From Pseudomonadales bacterium (GTDB lineage: Bacteria; Pseudomonadota; Gammaproteobacteria; Pseudomonadales; UBA5862): a stretch of 64,000 nt of DNA. The first letter of the stretch is position 1. Every line of letters starts with the position of its first letter. The notes beneath the pieces were generated by a model. The model saw only the letters and a program-made list of their open reading frames with translations, had not been told where the DNA came from and did not search any database. Positions 44,384 through 53,536 of the stretch are shown here, piece by piece. Location of the stretch: NCBI GenBank assembly GCA_024234215.1, contig JACKOQ010000001.1, forward strand, positions 558,001 to 622,000, in the 5' to 3' direction. Position numbers and translations under genes: made by a program.

Positions 44384-46291
44384 ATGAGTGCACCACAGCA
44401 AGCGCAAACCTACGGATTCCAGACCGAAGCGAAGCAACTGCTTCATCTGATGATCCATTCGCTCTACAGCAACAAGGAGATCTTTCTGCGCGAGCTGATC
44501 TCCAACGCCTCCGACGCCGCGGACAAGCTGCGTTTTGCCGCCCTCGCCGACAGTTCGCTCTACGAGAACGATCCCGAGCTCAGGATCTGGATCGACTGCG
44601 ATGCCGACGCGCGCACCGTGACCGTGACCGACAACGGCATCGGCATGAGCCGTGACGAGGTGATCGCCCATCTCGGGACCATCGCCAAGTCGGGCACCGC
44701 GGAGTTTCTGCGCTCGCTGACCGGCGACCAGCGCAAGGACTCCAGCCTGATCGGCCAGTTCGGTGTCGGCTTCTACTCGGCCTTCATCGTGGCCGACCGG
44801 GTGGAGGTGTTCAGCCGCAAGGCGGGTCTTCCGGCGCAGCAGGGGGTGCATTGGCAGTCACAGGGCGAGTCGGAGTTCTCGGTCGCACCGGTCGAATTGC
44901 CGCAGCGCGGCACGCGGGTGGTGCTGCATCTGAAGGAGGATGAGGCGGAATTTTCCGAGCACTTTCGCCTGCGGCACATCATCAAGACCTACTCCGACCA
45001 CATTGCGCTGCCGGTGATGATGCGGGCCGAGGCGACCGGTGATGCAGAGGAGCAGCCGAGTGAAACGCCCGACTATGAGCAGGTCAATGTGGCCAAGGCG
45101 CTCTGGAGCCGGCCGCGCAACGAGATCGACGAGGCCGAGTATCAGGAGTTTTACAAGCATGTCGCCCACGACTTCGAGAACCCGCTGGCCTGGAGCCACA
45201 ACCGGGTCGAGGGGAAGCTCGAATACACCAGCCTGCTCTATCTGCCGCGGCGTGCGCCCTACGACCTGTGGAACCGCGACCGCCAGCGTGGACTCAAGCT
45301 CTACGTGCAGCGCGTCTTCATCATGGACGATGCCGAGCAGTTTCTGCCGCTCTACCTGCGCTTCATCAAGGGGGTGATCGACTCCAATGACCTCTCGCTG
45401 AACGTCTCGCGGGAGATTCTGCAGAAGGATCCGGTGATCGACTCGATGCGCGCGGCGCTGGTCAAGCGGGTGCTCGACATGCTCGACAAACTGGCCGAGG
45501 AGCAGCCGCAGGAATATCAGACCTTCTGGGAAGAGTTCGGCACCGTGCTGAAAGAGGGACTGGCCGAGGACCACGCCAACCGTGAACGCATCGCCGCGCT
45601 GCTGCGCTTTGCCTCGACCCAGGGCGATGGCGCGCGGCAGGTGCGTTCGCTGAAAGAGTATCTGGCGGCAATGAAACCGGCACAGCAGCAGATCTACTAC
45701 CTGACCGCCGAGAGCTTCGCTGCCGGCAGCAACAGCCCCCATCTGGAGATCTTCCGCAAGAAGGGGGTCGAGGTGCTGATTCTGTCCGACCGGATCGATG
45801 AATGGGTGATGGGCCACCTGCATCAGTTCGAGGGCAAGCAGTTCCAGGATGTCTCGCGTGGTGACCTCGACCTGACGGCGCTGGAGGACGAGGCCGACAA
45901 GAGTGCGCAGCAGGCCCAGGCCAAGGAGTACGAGACATTGCTGGAGCGGGTCAAGGCACAGCTTGCCGAGCGGGTCAAGGCGGTGCGGTTGACCCACCGG
46001 CTGACCGACTCGCCAGCCTGTCTCGCCAGTGACGAAGCCGACCTGGGTGGCCAGATGCGGCGGATGATGCAGGCCGTCGGCCAGAAGCTGCCCGAGAGCA
46101 CCCCTTACTTCGAGCTCAATCCCGACCATCCGCTGATCGCCCGACTGAAGCAGCAGCCCGAGGGTGAGCGCTTTGCCGACCTGGTCGAGATCCTGTTCGA
46201 TCAGGCACGCCTGGCCAACGGTGAGCAGCTGGCCGAGCCGGGCCGTTACAGTGCGCGGCTCAATCGGTTGCTGAGTGATCTGCTGGGGTGA
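44384..46291 (+). CDS. htpG: Chaperone HtpG (Hsp90)
   Basis: 635 aa against 624 in E. coli. The GHKL ATPase motifs are ELISNASDAADKLRF, DNGIGMSRDEV, and GQFGVGFYSAF; the middle domain has RVFIMDDAEQFLPLYLRFIKGVIDSNDLSLNVSREILQ-type sequence, and the C-terminal dimerisation domain follows. 59 in-frame upstream residues run back through the promoter and terminator and are not part of the protein. It assists folding under heat stress. A perfect sigma-32 promoter precedes it. Confidence 0.98.
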   Translation: MSAPQQAQTYGFQTEAKQLLHLMIHSLYSNKEIFLRELISNASDAADKLRFAALADSSLYENDPELRIWIDCDADARTVTVTDNGIGMSRDEVIAHLGTIAKSGTAEFLRSLTGDQRKDSSLIGQFGVGFYSAFIVADRVEVFSRKAGLPAQQGVHWQSQGESEFSVAPVELPQRGTRVVLHLKEDEAEFSEHFRLRHIIKTYSDHIALPVMMRAEATGDAEEQPSETPDYEQVNVAKALWSRPRNEIDEAEYQEFYKHVAHDFENPLAWSHNRVEGKLEYTSLLYLPRRAPYDLWNRDRQRGLKLYVQRVFIMDDAEQFLPLYLRFIKGVIDSNDLSLNVSREILQKDPVIDSMRAALVKRVLDMLDKLAEEQPQEYQTFWEEFGTVLKEGLAEDHANRERIAALLRFASTQGDGARQVRSLKEYLAAMKPAQQQIYYLTAESFAAGSNSPHLEIFRKKGVEVLILSDRIDEWVMGHLHQFEGKQFQDVSRGDLDLTALEDEADKSAQQAQAKEYETLLERVKAQLAERVKAVRLTHRLTDSPACLASDEADLGGQMRRMMQAVGQKLPESTPYFELNPDHPLIARLKQQPEGERFADLVEILFDQARLANGEQLAEPGRYSARLNRLLSDLLG

Positions 46292-46366
46292 GTTTCGACG
46301 TGCACCGTCTCCATGAGGTGGCGGGCGCGGCTTCAGATCGATCCGGAACGAACATGTCTGAATCCG

Positions 46367-46390
46367 CCCTCTCCCGCATGCGGGAGAGGG
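46367..46390. repeat. REP-like perfect palindrome
   Basis: CCCTCTCCCGCA followed by its exact complement makes a 24-bp perfect inverted repeat between htpG and the convergent transporter, followed by a G-rich GGGGTAGAGGG. Very similar CCCTCTCCC-GGGAGAGGG elements are common in intergenic regions of many GC-rich proteobacteria. Only this one copy was noticed in the window. Confidence 0.65.
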
Positions 46391-46443
46391 GCTGGGGTAG
46401 AGGGACATGCTCCAGACTTCTTCTGACCGGATCAATGAGAGAA

Positions 46444-46485
46444 ACCCAAAAAAGAACCCGGCCTTGGCCGGGTTCTTTTTTGGGT
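46444..46485. terminator. Bidirectional terminator between htpG and the RND gene
   Basis: A 20-bp perfect stem (arms 46444-46463 and 46466-46485) with a two-base TT loop, an A-run in one arm and a T-run in the other. It can stop transcription from both converging genes. Confidence 0.9.
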
Positions 46486-46497
46486 GAAGCGCGGTGG

Positions 46498-48903
46498 TCA
46501 GCCGGCTGGCGTGCTCGGATTGCGCAGCCTGGCGGGCAGCAGCCAGCGTGCCAGGGCCGGGATCACCAGGATGGCGCCGATCATGTTCACGATGAACATG
46601 AAGGTGAGCAGAATGCCCATGTCAGCCTGGAACTTCAGGTCGGAGAATATCCAGGTTGCCACGCCGACCGCCAACGTTGCGGCGGTGAACATCACCGGCT
46701 TGCCGGTCAGCTTCAGGGCGCGGTAGAGCGACTCCTGCAGTCCCAGACCTTCGTTCAGGAAGTCGGCCATCCGGCTGTAGAGGTAGATGCCGTAGTCGAC
46801 CCCGATGCCGATCCCCAGTGCCACCACCGGCAGCGTGTTCACCTTGAGACCGATGTTCAGATAGGTCATCAGCGCATAGCAGAGCGAAGAGACATAGAGC
46901 AGCGGAATCATCAGACAGGCGGTGACCATCACCGAGCGGAAGCTCAGCAGCACCAGCAGGGCGATCGCGCCATGGACATAGGCCATGATCGGCTCCTGTG
47001 CCGCATGCACGGCCTGGTTGGTGGCGGCGATGATGCCGACGTTGGCCGAGGCCAGCCGCGGATTGAACTTCTCCTTCGGCAGGCCGGAATCATACTTCTC
47101 CAGTGCGCGGACGATGGTCTCCACCGTGTCGGCCTTGTGGTCTTTGGTGTAGATCAGCAGCGGCATGGCGGTGCATTCGGCATCCATCAGCCCGCTGCTG
47201 GTCTCCATGTAGCGCAGCGCACCCGACAGGTTGTACTGGTTGCGCATCAGGGTCTCCCACCTCGGTGACCCCTCGTTGTTGCCACCGGTGACGATCTTCA
47301 TCGCTTCCGACAGCGACAGCACCGACTGCACGCCCGGCAGGTTCTGTGCGAACCAGTGCAGTTCATCCATCGCGACCATGGTGTCATAGTCGATGCAGGC
47401 ATTCTTCGGCGTCTCGACGATCACCGACAGCACATCCACACCGATGGCGAATTTGCTGGTGACCATCTTGGTGTCGAGGTTGTAGCGGGCATCCTCGCGC
47501 AGTTCGGAGACCCCGGCATGCAGGTCGCCGACCTGAAGGCCCTGGCTGTAGAAGTGGGCCATGACCGTGGTGATGGCAATGATCACCAGTGTCGGAATCG
47601 ACCAGGCGGTGGTTGCGAACTTCGAGAGGGTGCGCCACAGGCCGTCGCGCTTGCTCTCTGCCGCCACCCGCTTCTGCCGGTACTGCTCGATGTTGGGCAG
47701 GTTGATGAACGACAGCAGGATCGGCAACAGCAGCAGGTTGGTCAGGATGATGATGGTGACGCCGATGCTGGCGGTGATGCCCATCTCCTGGATGATGCCG
47801 ATGTTGATCATCAGGATGGTGACGAAACCGAGAATGTTGCAGAGCACCGCGATGCTTCCGGGGATCAGCAGGCGGCGGAAGGTGCGGCGGGCGGCACTGT
47901 AGCCATCGACGCCCTGGGTCCTGGTATTGACCGGCACCACAGGATGGTGGACATCCTGCTCGTTGGCACCATAGAGCACCTCGCCGATCCAGCCGCTGAC
48001 CATCTGCACGCTGTGACTGACGGCGATGGCGAAGATCAGAAAGGGCACCAGGATGCTCATCGGGTCGATGCCGAAGCCGAACAGGCTCAATGTGCCGAGC
48101 TGCCAGATCACCGCCACCGACGAGCAGAGCAGCGGCATCAGGGTGAGCTGAATCGAGCCGGAGTAGAGCCACAGCAGCACCCCGGTGACGACGAAGGCGA
48201 TGCCGAAGAAGGCGATCACGCTGCGGGCACCTTCGGCAATATCACCGATCGACTTGGCAAAGCCGAGAATGTGCACACTGACGTTGTCGTTCTCGAAGCG
48301 CTGGCGAATCTTCTCTTCGAGATCCTTGGAGACCTGCTGATAGTCGAGCTTCTTGCCGGTGATCGGATCGCGATCGAGCAGTTCGGCACGAATCAGCGAG
48401 CCGGTGAAGTCGAAGGTGACCAGACGGCCCAGTTCGCCCGATTTGATGATGTTCTGGCGGGCGATCTCCAGCCACTCCGGTGTCGGCTGGAACTCGGCCG
48501 GAATCACGTTGCCACCGGCAAAGCCATCCTCGACGAATTCGGTGAAGCGCACATTGGGGGTGAAGATCGAAGTCACCTTCGACTTGTCGACCCCGGGCAG
48601 AAAGAAGACCTCATCCGACGCCTCGTGCAGGGTGGTGAAGAACTCCGGTGTGAAGATGTCACCTTTCTTCTGCATCAATGCGACGATGATCTGGTTGCCG
48701 CCACCGAACTTGGCGCTGTAGTCGATCAGCGTCCGCATGTAGGGGTGCTTGTAGGGCAGCAGTTTGACGAAACCGGCCTCCATGCGCAGGCTCATCGCCT
48801 TGTAGCCCATGAAGGCGGTGATGAGCGCGAAGATCACCAGAATCGCCACACGATTGGCGAAAACCAGTTTTTCCGTCAGCAGGGTGAATCGATCTCTTAG
48901 CAT
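46498..48903 (-). CDS. RND/MMPL-superfamily transporter
   Basis: 801 aa. Twelve membrane segments in the RND layout: one near residues 17-37, a large periplasmic domain to about 245, a block of five around 245-420, one near 440-460, a second periplasmic domain to about 650, and five more to 790. GIGIGVDYGIYLYSRMADFLNEG and FAIAVSHSVQMVSG lie where RND proton-relay helices are expected. It is of the single-chain HpnN/HAE3-like type rather than a drug pump with AcrA/TolC partners. GGAAGGA lies 7 bases before ATG 48903. It is the last gene of a four-gene cluster with YCF48, DUF1329 and DUF1302 proteins. Substrate unknown; lipids or hydrophobic molecules are likely from the family. Confidence 0.85.
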   Translation of the reverse strand: MLRDRFTLLTEKLVFANRVAILVIFALITAFMGYKAMSLRMEAGFVKLLPYKHPYMRTLIDYSAKFGGGNQIIVALMQKKGDIFTPEFFTTLHEASDEVFFLPGVDKSKVTSIFTPNVRFTEFVEDGFAGGNVIPAEFQPTPEWLEIARQNIIKSGELGRLVTFDFTGSLIRAELLDRDPITGKKLDYQQVSKDLEEKIRQRFENDNVSVHILGFAKSIGDIAEGARSVIAFFGIAFVVTGVLLWLYSGSIQLTLMPLLCSSVAVIWQLGTLSLFGFGIDPMSILVPFLIFAIAVSHSVQMVSGWIGEVLYGANEQDVHHPVVPVNTRTQGVDGYSAARRTFRRLLIPGSIAVLCNILGFVTILMINIGIIQEMGITASIGVTIIILTNLLLLPILLSFINLPNIEQYRQKRVAAESKRDGLWRTLSKFATTAWSIPTLVIIAITTVMAHFYSQGLQVGDLHAGVSELREDARYNLDTKMVTSKFAIGVDVLSVIVETPKNACIDYDTMVAMDELHWFAQNLPGVQSVLSLSEAMKIVTGGNNEGSPRWETLMRNQYNLSGALRYMETSSGLMDAECTAMPLLIYTKDHKADTVETIVRALEKYDSGLPKEKFNPRLASANVGIIAATNQAVHAAQEPIMAYVHGAIALLVLLSFRSVMVTACLMIPLLYVSSLCYALMTYLNIGLKVNTLPVVALGIGIGVDYGIYLYSRMADFLNEGLGLQESLYRALKLTGKPVMFTAATLAVGVATWIFSDLKFQADMGILLTFMFIVNMIGAILVIPALARWLLPARLRNPSTPAG

Positions 48904-48948
48904 GACAAAATCCTTCCGTTGGTCCGTTCGCAATGACGGCGGTTGTTG

Positions 48949-49911
48949 TTATCTGACCTTGAGCGGCTGGGCACCGCGGGCGCCGAACAGCAGCACCTCG
49001 GTGTCACTCAGCGGCAGCACGGAGACCAGGTTGCCATAACCGGGATAGGGCACTTTCTTGAACTGTTGATCAGCGGATGCCTTCACCAGCACGGTGCCGC
49101 CACCGCCCACGACCACCACGTCGCCATTCGGCAACTCGGCGCTGTCGAACAGGTTGCGGGTCAGGTCGGTCTTCAGCTCTTCCCACGAATCACCGCGGTC
49201 GTTCGACTGGTAGATATGACCGCGCAGGCCGTAGATCAGAATCTGCTGATCAGGCCCGACGCTGTTGGCGCCGAACAGTGAACCGACGTAGGGCGATTCG
49301 AGCGCGGTCCAGGTTTCGCCCATGTCATCGGAGCGCAGCAGATTGCCCGCTTCGCCGACGATCAGCAGACCCTCCTTGATCTTGATCAGCGCGTTGAAGT
49401 GCCAGTCGGCCTCCTCGACCTCTGCGGCTTCCCAACTGCTGCCGCCGTCGCTGGTCTTCAGCATCAGGCCATAGGCGCCGACCGCGATGCCATGCTGGGC
49501 ATCCAGAAACAGCACATCGAGCAGCGGTTTTTCGAGTGCGGCGTCCTCATGTTGCAGCTCCCAGCTGTTGCCGCCATCGCGGGTGTGCAGGATCACCGCA
49601 TCATGACCGACGGCCCAGCCCTCCTGATCGGAGACGAAGTCCACCGCCGTCAGCAGCATCCGGGTGGGGACCGCTGCCTGGCTGAAGCTCTTGCCCTGGT
49701 CGTCGCTGTAGACGATGTGGCCACGGGTGCCGACCGCGACGATCCGCTGGCCGGCCAGCGTCGAATCAGTCAGCAGTGTCTTGCTGGAGAGGGGCGAGGC
49801 GGTGGATGGGCGCTGCAGCGATTCGGCTGCGAATGCTGGCAGCGTGGATGAGAGCGAGAACAGCGTTGCAAGCACACAAAACCACGTGCGCAGCCTTGGC
49901 CGGTGGTCCAT
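48949..49911 (-). CDS. YCF48/BNR-repeat beta-propeller periplasmic protein
   Basis: 320 aa. A signal peptide (WFCVLATLFSLSSTLPAFA, cleavage after about residue 28) precedes repeated blades of the pattern G-x-I-x-x-S-D-x-G-x-S-W: HIVYSDDQGKSF, VILHTRDGGNSW, LMLKTSDGGSSW, NLLRSDDMGETW, HIYQSNDRGDSW. This is the YCF48 type related to photosystem II assembly factor HCF136. Secreted YCF48 proteins next to RND transporters are common in Gammaproteobacteria, but their role is not established. AAGGAG precedes the ATG. It lies 45 bases ahead of the RND gene. Confidence 0.85.
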   Translation of the reverse strand: MDHRPRLRTWFCVLATLFSLSSTLPAFAAESLQRPSTASPLSSKTLLTDSTLAGQRIVAVGTRGHIVYSDDQGKSFSQAAVPTRMLLTAVDFVSDQEGWAVGHDAVILHTRDGGNSWELQHEDAALEKPLLDVLFLDAQHGIAVGAYGLMLKTSDGGSSWEAAEVEEADWHFNALIKIKEGLLIVGEAGNLLRSDDMGETWTALESPYVGSLFGANSVGPDQQILIYGLRGHIYQSNDRGDSWEELKTDLTRNLFDSAELPNGDVVVVGGGGTVLVKASADQQFKKVPYPGYGNLVSVLPLSDTEVLLFGARGAQPLKVR

Positions 49912-50004
49912 GGAGAAATCTCCTTTGTGGAGTCGTTATTGTTGGGTCTGCGTCGAGGTGGATCGACCCGGAGCGGGCTGCTCGACGTCGGCCATTTTGA
50001 GGTG

Positions 50005-50042
50005 GCGCCCCCAATCCGGTCAATCGAGCCGGTTGGGGGCGC
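50005..50042 (-). promoter_or_regulatory. Strong intercistronic hairpin inside the transport cluster
   Basis: GCGCCCCCAA (50005-50014) pairs perfectly with TTGGGGGCGC (50033-50042) and an inner CCGG/CCGG stem extends it. On the - strand no T-run follows. It lies in the 152-base gap between the DUF1329 and YCF48 genes and may be a stabiliser or partial terminator setting different levels of the two halves of the cluster. Confidence 0.45.
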
Positions 50043-50063
50043 TCGCTGGCAAGGCGCGCTGGC

Positions 50064-51434
50064 TCAGCGCACGCCCTCCTGACGCAGGGCGTCTGGGGTG
50101 TAGCGCTCAGGACCGGCACGGAAGCTGTTGTCGGGCGGGGTGTCCTCGTTGTCGAGGCCGACCGCCAGATAGCGCCCTGACTGCAGGTCGTAGTGGATCT
50201 CGGCGGTGTTGGTGGCCATCAGGACATCATAGGAGTTGATCACATGCCCCTCCGTCATCCGCCACAGTTGATCGCGTTTGTCGTAGTGATCCATGACGGC
50301 GATCTGCCAGCTGTCTTCGTCCATGAAGAAGACCCGCTTCTTGTAGATGTGGCTGGTGTCGGGCTTCAGGTCGCCCTCGACATGCCAGACCCGGTGCAGT
50401 TCATAGCGGGCCAGATCCTGGTTGATGTGGCCCGGGCGGATGACATCGGCCACCTTCACCTTGTCGGTGTGGAGCATGTAGGCGTTGTAGGGGATGAACA
50501 TCTCCTTCTTGCCGACCAGCTTCCAGTCGTAGCGGTCGATCTTGCCGTTGTACATGCCCAGCTGGTCACTGGTGGCCAGGCCATCACCGCCGGTCTTGGG
50601 GTTGTCGTACTGCACCTGCGGCGCGCGGCGCACGCGGCGCTGACCGGGGTTGTAGGACCAGATGCGTCGTGCCTGACCATCCTGGTGGATGCCGTCGAGG
50701 ATCAGGATCACGCCGCCGGCGGTCTTGGGTGGCGCCATCACCGACTGCAGGAAGTAGAAGACATCCCTCTCGCCGGTCATGGTCTCGGGGGTGTTGCCCT
50801 CCTTCGACCAGTCGCTGAGGATCTCCTCGACGATCTTGCTGGTCTGGTAGTCGCCGGTCGAGGTCACCACGGTGCTGTTGGCCCAGCGGCGGGTGCCCAA
50901 CTCCCGCGGCTTGCTGCTGTAGCTCATCATCGCTTCGTTGGCGGTGTGCGGAATCGGGAAGGCCCAGGTGATCTTGCCGCCATGGAAGTCGATGCCCGAC
51001 GGGTTCATCTCGGCATTGGCGGCGTTGTAGAGCGCTGCCTCGTAGATGTAGGGCTTGAACGAGGCCGAGCGCCGCGATGGGTAGATGTTCATCTTGTAGT
51101 CGGGGTAGCGCTCGAACATTGCCACCTGACCGGGGCTCAGCTTGTCGGCATACTGCTTGTAGTTCTGCGCGGTGATGGTGAAGAGCGGCTTGTCGGCGGC
51201 AAAGGGGTTGTCGAGCCACTGCCCTTTGGGCACATCCTTCTGCGGCAGACCGCCGGTCCAGGCCGGGATGCTGCCATCGGCGTTGCCGGCGCGAATCGCT
51301 CCGACCGGGGTCAGCTCGGTGCCCTCCAGGCCGATCTTCTTCAGCTCTTCAGGGGTGGCCTTGGCCAGCAGCGTGGCAGGCAGCAGGCTCAGTGCCGCTG
51401 CCAGGCCGATGGGCAGGAATTCCTTCTTGTTCAT
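50064..51434 (-). CDS. DUF1329 family periplasmic protein (LolA/LolB-like fold)
   Basis: 456 aa. Signal peptide MNKKEFLPIGLAAALSLLPATLLA, then KATPEELKKIGLEGTELTPVGAIRAGNADGSIPAWTGG, which is the hallmark start of DUF1329. Later motifs are YPSRRSASFKPYIYEAA, NPGQRRVRRAPQVQYDNPKTGGDGLATSDQ and RYELHRVWHVEGDLKPDTSHIYKKRVFFMDEDSWQI. The family is thought to adopt the curved beta-sheet fold of LolA/LolB, which bind acyl chains. It starts 28 bases after the DUF1302 gene. Confidence 0.88.
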   Translation of the reverse strand: MNKKEFLPIGLAAALSLLPATLLAKATPEELKKIGLEGTELTPVGAIRAGNADGSIPAWTGGLPQKDVPKGQWLDNPFAADKPLFTITAQNYKQYADKLSPGQVAMFERYPDYKMNIYPSRRSASFKPYIYEAALYNAANAEMNPSGIDFHGGKITWAFPIPHTANEAMMSYSSKPRELGTRRWANSTVVTSTGDYQTSKIVEEILSDWSKEGNTPETMTGERDVFYFLQSVMAPPKTAGGVILILDGIHQDGQARRIWSYNPGQRRVRRAPQVQYDNPKTGGDGLATSDQLGMYNGKIDRYDWKLVGKKEMFIPYNAYMLHTDKVKVADVIRPGHINQDLARYELHRVWHVEGDLKPDTSHIYKKRVFFMDEDSWQIAVMDHYDKRDQLWRMTEGHVINSYDVLMATNTAEIHYDLQSGRYLAVGLDNEDTPPDNSFRAGPERYTPDALRQEGVR

Positions 51435-51462
51435 GGTTGAGAGTCCTCGGTATTGCTGCGGG

Positions 51463-53034
51463 TCAGAAGTTGTATTTGGCGCTGAGGGCGAGGAAGTCGC
51501 GGTCAGCGACCGTATTGATGAGTGCACTGGCCGACCTGAATTCGGCGCCCCAGTTGCGGGTGTAGCCCAACTCGAAGGTCAGATAGTCGAGGTAGACCGC
51601 CTGTGCCGACAGCGTGGCCGACTTGCGGTCATTGAGGAAGGTGCCACTGGGCGCGCCGGGGGTGGTACCGGCGACGTCGTGGCGGAAGGCCAGTGTCGGG
51701 GTGAGCGTCATGTTCAGGAAGGCATCGGCATATTCGAGACTGCCACGGAACGCATAGCCCCAGGAGACCGAGTCATAGTTGCCGTAGTAGGTCTTGTCCG
51801 GCAGGTTGGCCAGGGCAACGGCCGGCTCGAACACCAGCGTCATCTTGTCGGCGGCGAAGGGGTTCTCTGAACCGACCTGATAGGTCAGCGTGAACTGCGC
51901 CTGGGTCAGGTTGCCTTCGTCATAGGGTGAGATCACCGTGTTGGGCGCGCCGCCCAGAATTCTGGGTATCACTGCTGAACTGTCACGCGCCAGGGGGGCG
52001 TCGGGGCGGAAGGAGATCTCGCCGCCCAGCGAGATGCCCAGGTCGCCCGGCAGGTCGGCATTGATGCTGAGGCCGTAGAGGTCGATGTCTTCCGGATAGA
52101 GCAGTTGGTAGTACGCAGTCGTCGGGCTGGCACCAGTCTTGGTCAGTGAAACATAAGGAGCAAAGCTGTGGTAGCGCAGGTGATACAGGCCCACTTCCGC
52201 GCTGTTGAGCGGTTCGATCACCGTGCGCAGCGCCACCCCGTAGGCGCCGCCATCGTCCGGCAGGATGTCGTTTCTGCGCGGAAGAGAGAGCCCAGGAATT
52301 CGGAGAAGATTGGGACCTTCACCGACCGCATCATTGGTGCTGAAGAAGGTGCCGACCGGGTCAAGGATGGTCTCGTTCCACTCCGAGTTGTAATAGGCCT
52401 CGATGCTGAACGCGCCGCCAAAATCCATCGATGCCCAGAGCATCGGCAGCGGCAGGTTCACCTCCTTCACTTCGACACCGGCGCCTCGGGCCTTGGTGGC
52501 ATCGACCGGGTTGGTGCTGTTGATGCCATTGCCGATGAAGGTGCTCTCGCCCCAGTTGACCACCTGGCTGCCGAGGCGGGCGGTCAGTTTGGCGTTGCCA
52601 AATTCGAAGCTGTCATAGACAAAGGCGTCGAGCAGCAGGAACTTGTTGCTGAGCACATCCTCGGCCGCGTCGGAGATGCGTTCGTTGCCTTCGATCTTGG
52701 CGTCATAGACATAGTTGGCGCGGGTGAACAGACCCATCGAGCCGTAGCTCAGACCCAGTTCCGGCGTGATCTTGAGCGGGGTGGAGACCAGGTCGCCTTC
52801 GCTGAAATTCTGGTTGCCATAGCTGACCCTGCGTGCGTCTGCTTTCTGCGTACGCCAAGTGGCATTGAGGGTGGTCGAGGTGTCGAGGAAGCCCTTCATC
52901 TGCGGGTCTTCGAACTTGAACTGAAAGGCGTGGGCGTTGGCCGCTGTCAGCAGAATCGCGCTGGCGCAGAGGGTCGGCATGCCGAATCTGCTCAGCGCGG
53001 CGGCGCGAGGCGTCCTGTCATTGAGTGCGAGCAT
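51463..53034 (-). CDS. DUF1302 family outer-membrane beta-barrel protein
   Basis: 523 aa. The ATG at 53034 has TAAGGAGAG in front. A long signal peptide (to about ANAHAFQF, residue 35) leads into FKFEDPQMKGFLDTSTTLNATWR, RLGSQVVNWGESTFIGNGINSTNPVDATKARGAG, and many alternating amphipathic strands, ending with a terminal phenylalanine (DFLALSAKYNF) as in outer-membrane barrels. The NWGES and NP-D---R-PG motif region is shared by DUF1302 proteins. First gene of the four-gene cluster; it would supply the outer-membrane step. Confidence 0.86.
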   Translation of the reverse strand: MLALNDRTPRAAALSRFGMPTLCASAILLTAANAHAFQFKFEDPQMKGFLDTSTTLNATWRTQKADARRVSYGNQNFSEGDLVSTPLKITPELGLSYGSMGLFTRANYVYDAKIEGNERISDAAEDVLSNKFLLLDAFVYDSFEFGNAKLTARLGSQVVNWGESTFIGNGINSTNPVDATKARGAGVEVKEVNLPLPMLWASMDFGGAFSIEAYYNSEWNETILDPVGTFFSTNDAVGEGPNLLRIPGLSLPRRNDILPDDGGAYGVALRTVIEPLNSAEVGLYHLRYHSFAPYVSLTKTGASPTTAYYQLLYPEDIDLYGLSINADLPGDLGISLGGEISFRPDAPLARDSSAVIPRILGGAPNTVISPYDEGNLTQAQFTLTYQVGSENPFAADKMTLVFEPAVALANLPDKTYYGNYDSVSWGYAFRGSLEYADAFLNMTLTPTLAFRHDVAGTTPGAPSGTFLNDRKSATLSAQAVYLDYLTFELGYTRNWGAEFRSASALINTVADRDFLALSAKYNF

Positions 53035-53262
53035 GAAGTCTCTCCTTATTGATGTTATCGACTTGGTGTCATCGACGGTGCCGAGGGTATAGGCGGTTGG
53101 CGCATCGCGCAAGCCGGATGCGCAGTTTTTGGCTGATTTCCAGAGCGATTGTCGTCGAAAGGGCCTTGCGGCAGGGGGACGACGGGTTGCATTGTTGACA
53201 AGGTGCGGCGCCGCCGGTAGATTGCGCGCCTCGGGCACATGGTCACGCCATGGCGTCTGATT

Positions 53263-53349
53263 GCCGAGGTGGTGAAATTGGTAGACACGCTAGCTTCAGG
53301 TGCTAGTGGGGGAAACCCCGTGGAGGTTCAAGTCCTCTCCTCGGCACCA
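53263..53349 (+). tRNA. tRNA-Leu (anticodon CAG)
   Basis: 87 nt including an encoded CCA. The acceptor stem pairs GCCGAGG (53263-53269) with CCTCGGC (53339-53345); the anticodon stem CTAGC/GCTAG holds loop TTCAGGT with anticodon CAG at 53297-53299; a long variable arm and the GGTTCAAGTCC T-arm are typical of class II leucine tRNA. No direct repeat or integrase suggests use as an attachment site. Confidence 0.97.
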
Positions 53350-53536
53350 ACCGTGATCTGCATCCACAGCAGCATCTGAAATCTCCATGGTCCGCTCCAG
53401 CTCACGATTGCGGGTTGGGTTCCACCCCCATTTACCTTGACGACCAGCAGGGCGGCCTTGACGTTCCGGCGTCGGCATTGCGATGGGGTTTTCGGCCGCG
53501 TCGGCCAGAGGCGCAGTGTGGTCCGATCCGAATGGC

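Noticed and set aside
53296..53478. 60-codon - strand ORF running across the tRNA-Leu gene, with the peptide GEDLNLHGVSPTS
   Set aside because: This is the well-known false ORF produced by translating the complement of tRNA-Leu and its flank; the tRNA explains the sequence.
53350..53536. Possible phage or island attachment site after tRNA-Leu
   Set aside because: No integrase, no repeat of the tRNA 3' end and no composition shift were seen downstream.
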